DNA of 10,942 nucleotides from Caldilineaceae bacterium (GTDB lineage: Bacteria; Chloroflexota; Anaerolineae; Caldilineales; Caldilineaceae). Positions within the stretch are counted from its first letter, which is position 1; each line of letters opens with the position of its first letter. Location: assembly GCA_026645635.1 (NCBI GenBank), contig JAPKMV010000059.1:1-10942 (forward strand). Reading direction: 5' to 3'. The notes below the pieces were generated by a model. It saw only the letters and a list, made by a program, of their open reading frames with translations. It was not told the DNA's origin and made no database searches. This document shows positions 1 to 9,000 of the stretch, piece by piece. A program made the translations under genes and the position numbers.

Positions 1-1
1 G

Positions 2-3000
2 TCCACCGAGAAGAAACCACGGGGCAAACCGACCGTGGGCCATGTGTCAGTGAGCGAGGAAGAGGCGCTGGGCGCGCCGACCGTCCGCCGCATTGAAGGA
101 AACAAGAGCAACATTGCCAGCCCCGCCGACATCGCTGCCGGCAACCTTGTCAACGACCCCAAGAAGCGCTTGGCCCCGGAGAAGTTCACCGGCGTCGAGC
201 ATCTCTACGCCCATCCTGAAACCATGCTGACCGAGTGGACCACCGCGCTCCAGGAAGCGCTTGGCCCCAACCGGCAGATGCAGATGAACCGGCGCACCTT
301 CTTTCACCATGACCTGGTGATCGACGGCGAGCACCATGTTGTGACGCTGGACCCCGTTTTCAACCGGCCAGTGATTCAGGGAAAATCGGTCGTTCCTATC
401 ACGGGACAGACCCCCTATCAGGCGATGGCGAAAACCCTGGCCGACGCACCGAACCTGCCCAAAGCGCTGGAAGCCGGCGTCAACCTGCCCCAACTCTCCG
501 AGCAGACTTTGCGCCACTACGGAGGCGCGCTCAGTCGCGCCTATGTAGCGCGCATGAAGTCATTGCGCCAAATTTCGCCCAAATCCTTGCAGATGGTCTA
601 CGGGCAAGGGGAAGTCGAACCCATCTACTACTTCGAGCAGGATGAAGACCTGGTGGCGTTGCCAGCGAACTTGCGTGGCACCGATTCAGGCGACATGGAA
701 GACATTTGGGGCAGACGCGGCATGATGGCCATGGACGCCCAAGAAGTCTTTCCCGAAACGTTGGGCTACGTCACCCTGCCAAACGGCAAGTTCGTCGTCC
801 CCAATGTGGCCAAGGGCATGGCCCGCGCCAAAATTGAGATGAACTCGACCGAAGTGCGCTTCAACGCCATGACCGACATCGCGCACCATCGAGATCCGAA
901 GAACACACCAGACATCGTTCGGCGCAGCAAACTCCGCCCGCAATCCGGCCAAATCGACCGCGAGGCTGTGATCGGCACGCTCATCGTGCCGCATATGCCC
1001 GAACCCCAGGCGCAGATGCGCTTGAACCGTGAAGTAGCCGACCGACTCATCCTCGGCCAGAACAAAAAGGGCAGCGAAACCATCTCGTTCGACGACCTGG
1101 CTGACCTCAAGCTGCCCGGCGCGTATGAACTGGGGCAGATGCACCAATCGCCCTGGATGCGACTTTATGAACGCGCTGGCAAGTCCTTTGGTGTGGAACA
1201 CCCCGATGCCCAGTACACCACCGTCGATGCGGTACGCGTGAATTTGCCGCGCACCAGCGAAACCGGTCACCTGCTCATGCGCCAGAGTTACCGGCTGCGC
1301 ACCGCGGACGACAAGCCCATCCACCTGGCCCTCAATGAGCACATGTTCGCGCTGTTGGACCCGGAAAGCGCTACGCCCGAAGAGTACGGGCTGGCGGTAC
1401 AGGAAGCCAACAAGCTGCTTGCGCCGCACAGTATGGTCATCGGCGGCGGCAAGAAGCGGGGGACCACCTACGACCCCCAAATCGAGTGGGATTACCGCTT
1501 CTGGAACCACCCGCGCCACACATCCAAGGTGCAAGGCAGCATCGGCCAGAAGGCCACCTCTGCCATTCACAGCGTCATGGGCTACTCACCCAACCCCGAA
1601 CAAGAAGCGCTCATGCAGTCGGTAGGGGCCATTTTCCCAGGGGACGAGCCTATCAAGATGGCCACCGTCTACATGGCGGCGATGGCGAACATGGCCCCGC
1701 ACTCGCCCACCTTGCGCGAGGAACTCAAAGCACGCGGTCTGGAACCAGACCAGGAAGGGGCCTACCGCTACGGTGAGGATACCTGGCAGAAGTGGATTAC
1801 AGCGGTTCGGGAAATCGTGTTGGACCCCATCGAGGGCAAGAACCCGCAGCTTGCGCAGAAGCTGGCCGACGAAAAGTTTCTACATCCCAATTTCGTCGTA
1901 CAGACGATTGCCGACTACCACACCGCTGCGCCCTTCATGGAAGGGGGCAACGTCCCTGGCTATCAGGTGGATGAAATCCATTACCAGATGGCCGACGAGA
2001 AGGGCAATCTGCCCGAAGAACCGACTGAGGGCTATCTGATTACCTCGCCGCCCATGACGGCGATGTACGCGCCCTTGCCCTACAAGTTTCTCACCTCTAT
2101 CCCGGTAAGCGACCGGCCCGGGAAGATGAACTTCTCCGACCTCAACCGGCTGTACCTGCGCGACAAGCCCTTGTTTGAAGCGATTCGCCAGTTGGGGGAA
2201 CCGCACCAGCGCACCGCTCAGTCCATCGTCGAGGCGGCGCTGAATGTGCCTATCTCCGATGAAGATGTAACGAGCGGGCGCGGACGCATCCTGCGCAGCG
2301 CGCCGCCCATCGAGGAAGACGCCCGCATCCTGGAAGAGAAGGCCACCGGCGTCAAGCCCGAGCGCGCCGCCGACCTCCACTACGCCCAGGCCTTGAAAGA
2401 GTGGGCAACGAACCCCACAACCGGCGTGGTGCAGGACCTGGCGATTCAGAAGGGCCAACTACGTCAACGGCTGCTCAATCCCGACGCGCTTTTGCACGTG
2501 GGCAATTTCGGCATCGAGGGCCACAACGACGCCCGTATCTTCTCGGACCAGGTGAACACGATTCGCAACCTGGAAAACCAGGACCGCTCTACCTTCCTCT
2601 ACTACGAGAAGCGCTTCGAGCAGAGCATTCGCGAGATGGCGGTGCAGCCAGCTATTCGCAAAGCGCTGTGGGGGGGACCGCTGGAGCACGCTTACACCCA
2701 CAACATGGCGGGCAACCTGGCGCTGCCACCCAACACTATGGCCAGCGGCTACACCGGTCGCGAGCAGAAGCGCTATCTCACCGAAGGCGATGAAACCTTC
2801 GACCAGCTTTCGGCGATTGCCTCGCGCCAGCCGTCGATAACGATGAACCAGACCCTGCCCATGCAGGCCCTCACCCTGGAGGAAGCCAACCAGAAATATG
2901 CAATGGGACTGGACCTGGACCCTCGGTTTACCCCGCGCAATCTGTCAATCAACCCTGCCGGTTCCGCTGCGGCGCTGCGCCAGGCCGACTACGACGGCGA

Positions 3001-6000
3001 CATCCAACTGGTAGCTCTGGTATCGAGCAAGATGGGAGTCTCGCCGGCGTCAGAGGAAGCGACCTTGCGCGCCGCGCTCATTTCCTCCAACCTGCCCAAA
3101 GAGAAGGTAGACGAACTGATGGCGGCGATTCCCACCGCCGACAAGGATACCGTCACCGAACGGGAAATCACGCGCCAGGTTGCCAAGACAACCTACGAGG
3201 ACTACACCGAGGAAGTTGACGAAGTTGTACCAGGACCAGACATACCCGGCGCAATTACCAAAGAAGCGCAGATGGAGCGCTTCCATCGTCTTGCCAAACT
3301 TGCCGGCATTTCGGTAGGCACGTTCGACCCCAACGCACCTGGCAGCCAAACGCTAACCGCATCTGGCAAACAGCCGCCCATGGGCGTCTACGCGCCGCGT
3401 GGCGACACACACCTTGGCCGATGGGCGACCGCTGCGGGCCTGGATGTCACCCAAGGCGACACCATCGCCATGAATCAGGAAGCAGCGGACGCAGCGTCCG
3501 TCAACGGCAACGTCGCCGGGGTTGCGCCTGACTTCGCTGAACGGGTCTTGTTCCACGAACTGGGCCACGGCATGGAACAGGCTGTCCTCAAGAAGATTTT
3601 GCAGGATACCGGTGATATCGAAGGCTTTGCCATCCTGCCAGGCGATCCGGACTTGCAAGACGACGTTCGCCAAGTGCGCGAGGACTACTGGCCAGATCAT
3701 CCGGAACATCTCAAAAATTCGGCACGCATCGAGCAAGCCGCCGACGTGTTGGGTGCCTATCTGCGCAATCCCGAAGAGTTTCGCCAGAATCACCCAGGCA
3801 TCGCCGGCCATTTAGAAAGCCTGATGGATTACGGCTGGCCTGAACTCCTGGACGAAGTAGACCCGCGTCAAACACAGACGCCGCCCACCCAAGGGCCATC
3901 GACGACCGTCAAGCGCACCGTCACCAAACATCGCCCCGTCACCACCACCGAAACTGTCACCGAGAAGGTGCCGGTCAGCGCCCGCCGCCAGGCCCTGATT
4001 CGCGGCTGGCAACAGACCTATCAGCAAACATTCGCCGGCGGCGATGCGGAGGCCAAGGGACAGAACTGGATCGAGAACTATGTGCCGAAAGCGCCAGGCG
4101 GCGACTTGCTGGCGCAGAGTGTAGCCAAGAACGTCAACGCCATCGCCGTCGCCTCCAACACCGACCTCATGCGACCAGCCATCAACGAGGCGCACGCCAA
4201 GAGCATGGTTGGGTCTGTGGACAGCGGCATTGAGGGGCTGATTGCCGTCACCAGCGGCCTTGGCCTCACCAACCCCGAAGACTGGGAATATCTGCACGCC
4301 GGCCTCGGCCTGAACGCCAAGCAGCCGACCATCGATCTCGGCGGCAAGAAGAATCTCGACGAGCTGACGCGCGACTACAACTGGATACGCGGCGGACACT
4401 GGCGGCACCTGTTCAACCGCGAATGGCGCGACTCCATGCACGTGGACCGCGTGATTGATTTCGTCAACGCCGCCCGCCGCCGTGGGGTCCACATGGAAGC
4501 GCTGGAACCATTGCTGCGCGACGCCAGCGGGGATATCAACGAACGGCACGAAGGCGTCTACAACCTCTTAAAAATCCACGACCAGGCCGGGCGCGACGTG
4601 CGCCTGCAGGACCTGCTCAATGCGATGGGCGGCACGCAGAACCAGAGCTACGACGCAGATCAGGCGATGGGCTTACTGGAAAATACGCCGCTGAGCCTGT
4701 ACGGTCGAGCCATGGAGATGGCGCGCACAGGCTATCTTGTCGATAACGAAGAACCTGTTCAGACCGGCAGCTATCCCAAGTCGAACATCCTCGGCCTACT
4801 GCACCAGGAAGGCATCGAGCAGGTGCCGACGTGGTACGCGCGCATGATCACCAACCGCAACGACCCGGCCAAGCTGCGCGAAGGCGGCATCCCCGTTGGT
4901 GTCGATGAAGCGCGCAAGCGAGTGGGTCGCTACGTGCGCGAGAAGACCAGCGAGAACCCGCTACTCAACATGGCCTACAATATGCTCTTAGGCCGGCGCA
5001 TGGCGTCCAGCAACCAGACATTCCAGGACCTGGAAACCGAGGGACCGGAAGCCTACCCGCGCCTGATTCGCAGCGCTGCCCGCTATGGCAATGACCTCTT
5101 CGCCCAGGAAGCCAAAGGACGCCTCAAGCCGATTGCCTACGGCGCCCGACCCTGGGACCGTACCGACGATCTGGAAGTGCAGTACGACGAACACAAGCAG
5201 CACCTGGCCGCCAAAGCCAGAGAAATGCGTGAAGCCTACCAGAAGGGGGGATGGGGCGCGGTCAAGCGCGTCGAAACGCTCTCCAACGAAGTCTTCTCCC
5301 CGTCGGGCTTGCGCGACGAAGGCGACCTCCAACAGATGATTGAGGGCTTTGTGCTCAGCGGCGACGAACAGACAGCCGGCTTTCACCCTGCCGCCCGCGA
5401 AGCAATGGGCGAGGGCAGCATCTGGCACGACCTCCACCGCGAGATGCGAATCGCCCAGGGCGCAAACCCCAAGAACTTGGAACAGTCCATGCTCTGGACC
5501 GGCGCAGGCGTGGCCTACTATGGCCGCATGGACGAACTGGACCCGGCTACCAAGACCATCCATGATTTGAAATTTGTGTCGGCGAACCAGTACGAACAGG
5601 CGACCCAAAAGGGAGGCAGCTACCGCTACAACGAAGCGCAGGTTGCCAGCTACGCGTATGGTAAATCGGAGATGACCGGCGAGGATTGGCGCTATGGCAC
5701 GCTCACCTACGTCAACCGCGACCAGGCCGATACCGCCATGGAACAATTGCTCACGCGCAAGGGCTTTCGCCCACGTCGCCCGCGTGAATCCTACGGCGAC
5801 TACCTGAGCGCTGCCCGCGAGGGCAAGGCCATCACGCCAGCGATGACAAACGCTGTGCTGCAGCACGTACAATCCACCGAAATGCCGCCGATTGACCGCG
5901 ACGACCCTGCCGTGCAGCAGAACTTGAGCCGCATGGTCGGCGCGCAGATCATGGCCTCATTTGTGGCCCGCAAGACCGGCCTGACCCGCGCCAAGTCCAT

Positions 6001-9000
6001 CGGTGGGCGACGAGGCCGACCGCAAGCGAACCCCATCAACAGCGCCATGCGCAAAACCAAAGCGGTGCGCCAGGCGATGACCAGCGCCGGCTACGGCAAG
6101 CTGTACCAACGACCGGTGGGACTCCCCGAAGACCCCGAAGAAGAATTCATGTCCTTCAACGACATGCGCAGGGAAGGGGAAGAGGACTACAACCTCAAGC
6201 AAGCAGGAGGGCGCACCCGGCGCAGCCTGGCCGACCAACTGAACACAGACCCCGCCGACATGCTGCCGGCAGACATCGGGGTGCGCGGACCGCCCGCCGA
6301 TGATGCTACCCCTGACACCACACTCACCCCCACAGCGCCGACGCAGCCCTTCAACGTGCAGGACGCGCAGGAGAACCTTGCTGCGCTGGTGGACGCGCCC
6401 GAACCGGAAAGCTACAGCAGCCAGGTCCGCCGCTTCAACAATCTGGCAGCCCTGGGCGGCATCGGGGTCAGGGAAGGCCAGGACGTGGCAGGATGGGCCT
6501 CGACCACCATCGACGCCGACCGGCCTATCATCAAACTGGGCAAGCGCATCGACGAGCATCCGCGCGCCGACGCCGTTCGCTTCCACGAACTGGGCCATGC
6601 CGCCATCCGCCTGAAATATGGCAAGCGCGAGAACATCCCCGACAGCGTGCCGGCAATCCTCGGCCTGCCCGACACCCCGGAGACGCGCGAAGCGCTGGAC
6701 CGGCAATTAGAGCGCGCCCGCGTCTACGCCTATGGCGAGTACCGCCAGGACCCGGACAAGGAAAGCACCCCCTCGGAGAAAGCCGCTGATATTGTCGGCC
6801 TGTCCATGATGGACCCCGACGCCATCGGCGCGCCATCCGTCGCGCCGCAGGTGCTGGCCGCCGCCAATCTTTTTGTGTCAAGTGTTGACCCAATCCTCGC
6901 CTCCGCCGCCGGCCTCAACGCACAAATCCCTGCCGCCAATCTCAACAATGGCGCGGCTAACGGACAGCCGCCCAAGCCCCCCAAGCCGCCCACAGCGGGC
7001 GCAGCAGGCGCAGCGGACGACAACGGGACATCAGGACCAGGACAACCAGGACGCGCACAAAGCGCCCCGCAAAACGGCGCACAGCAGCCCCAAGGCGTAG
7101 GCCATCCCTACGGCGCGATGGCGGATTGGATGAGTGGGGCGCAGACCAGCGGCGCTATGTACACCATGCGGGCGCGCATGAAGGATGGCGTCTACCAGTT
7201 CTCAGTCGATAAGCTGAAAGAGCCGGGTAAAGAAGGCGTCCCCACGATTGATCAGCTGATCCAGCAGGTGGGCAAATCGGGTGAGTATTACGCCGAACTC
7301 AATCCGTGGATTCAGCGGCTGGAAGAGGCGATGAAGAGTGGCGTGCATGACCTCAAGGGTCTGTCTACTGCTCTCCGTCGCTCTCAGGCCGCGCTCAAAG
7401 ATATGTACGGGGCCACGCCCAAACCGTGGGAATACAACCTGTCCCTGAGTCGCAAGGGGCAGCCGGGCATTGCTGAGCATGACCGCTTCAACGCCGACGC
7501 CAACCAACGGTTGAAGCAAATCAAGGAAGCGCAGCATCAGGTTTCCTTCATGCAGAACCGCTTACGCATGACGCAGATCCAGGAAGGCGTCATGGATCTG
7601 GAAACGTATGGCGACTACTTCCGCGACAAGTACGACAAAGGGCCGCGGGGCAGTCGTGGTGGCGGTGGCGGTGGTGGGCGACGTGGGGGCATGGGCGAAC
7701 AAGAGAATATGTCGCCGTGGGGTGTCTTCACCGACCAGATGGGCGGCTTTGCGGGCCTGGGCTGGTTGGGGTGGGGCATGTTCGGCCTGCAGCGGGTGGA
7801 TAATTTTGCCTTTGATGGCATCCGTGAAGACATCGAGATGTACCGCGGTGGGCAGGTGGGGTTGGACACCATGCGTCGCGCCGAATACGGTATCCCGACT
7901 GGTTCAGCGCAGACGCTGACGCAGAAGCTCACCGGCAACGACTTCATTCGCAACTACGTGAAGATGCAGACCGGCGAGAAGTTTCAGGGCTGGTCAACGG
8001 CGCTAGATGATACGTGGAACCGGCTCTATTCGGTCGACGAGCAGGTGGGCATCCACACCAAAAAGGAGATGACCAAAGGTATCCTGGGCGCAGTCGCTAG
8101 CGCGCTTATCACCGGCAACATGCTCAGCAAGACCGGCAAGACCATGCGCGCCGCCGGCAGTGCGCTTGGGGCGATGGCAGGGTTTCAGGCCATAGAAGCG
8201 GGCGAAACGCCCCAGGAGGAGATGGAAAACCTCGTCACGACGGCGATCAACCTGGCGGTAGGTGGCGGCTTCGTCGTCGAGAAGTTTGGCAAACAGGTCG
8301 CACCGAAAGCGGCAGGGGCGGCGGTGGCGGGCGCGGCGGGCGCTGCCGGCAAATATCTACCCAAGGGCATTGGCGAAGCCATCGGCTACTATGGCCTGGG
8401 CAAGTTTGGCGCAACGGCACTGGGCAAGGGGGCTGCCTGGCTTGGCAAGGGTCTGTTCACCAAGGCGCTGCCGCAAACAGCAATGGTGGCGATGGGCTTC
8501 GAGGGCGCGCTCATGGGTATGGGCGCGCTGGCCTCGCTGGTGCCGGAATCTGACCGCGACGCCGCGCTGTACGACCAGTACCTGGAAGGATCGCCGGTGT
8601 CGCGGGCGCTGGCTCCCTGGCTCGCCGACAAGACGCCGTGGGCCGCAGGTTTGCAGAAGTCTGTACGCGGGCTGGTGGACTGGGGCAATCAGAACACGCT
8701 CGGCAAGCTCACCGGCCAGGCTCCTCGCGAACCCTCGGCGGCGCAGGAACGGGCCAAAGCGGTGAAGGCCATGCAGTCGGGCAATCTGTCCACCTTGCCC
8801 ATCAAGGACCATGAAGACTTGATGTTCTACCTGGGCGCAGCGGGCGCAGGGCAGACGCCTGAAGAAGTGGCGCGCTACGCCGGTCGCTTCATGGCGCTGA
8901 CCGGCAACACGTTGGACGACCTCAAGGACCCCAACAATCCCGCCACCAAGTTGATGTACACGATGGTGTCGCAGGCGGTGCGGGAGGGGGTCAACGTCAA

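Larger units (their letters stand above)
35..3139 (+). other. RNA polymerase-like N-terminal region with two double-psi beta-barrel signatures
   Basis: Residues 1 to about 1035 of the giant protein. It contains a beta-type lysine motif at 497-509 and a beta-prime-type ADYDGD loop at 984-989, in the same order as in cellular RNA polymerases (beta before beta-prime) but in one chain, about 480 residues apart. Single-chain enzymes of this kind are known from phages (YonO of SPbeta, crAss-like virion polymerases, the tail-fused enzyme of Thermus phage P23-45) and from eukaryotic RNA-dependent RNA polymerases such as QDE-1. The product would make RNA from phage DNA right after ejection. I could not place a bridge helix or trigger loop with confidence. 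Zincin 1 begins less than 100 residues after the catalytic loop, so the catalytic core may be interrupted or may continue after it. Outer boundaries are approximate. Confidence 0.7.

Noticed and set aside
35..37. GTG 35 as the true start of the giant gene
   Set aside because: The frame stays open to base 2, there is no convincing Shine-Dalgarno sequence before it and no stop upstream in the window, so the start cannot be placed here; an edge-truncated gene is more likely.
686..1570. 294-codon open frame on the minus strand
   Set aside because: It lies entirely within the giant gene, as do other minus-strand frames (3812-4549, 4988-5872). Such long antisense frames are expected opposite GC-rich coding sequence, and the translations show no recognisable motif.
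2987..3022. DYDGD as an EF-hand calcium-binding loop
   Set aside because: Position 6 is Ile rather than Gly and position 12 is Val rather than Glu, while the flanking ADxDGD context matches RNA polymerase.
5282..5779. Cas4 of a CRISPR system
   Set aside because: No Fe-S cysteines, no neighbouring cas genes and no repeat array in the window; only the nuclease superfamily is supported.
5954..6118. RNA polymerase trigger loop (ARKTGL and SAGYGKL resemble GARKGL and DSGYLTR)
   Set aside because: The matches are short, out of register with one another, and lie after the nuclease, about 1000 residues from the catalytic loop; the similarity is likely due to basic composition.
7658..7678. Poly-Gly tract as a slippery frameshift or repeat-expansion site
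   Set aside because: The codons are mixed (GGT, GGC, GGG), so there is no homopolymer, and the reading frame continues unchanged on both sides.
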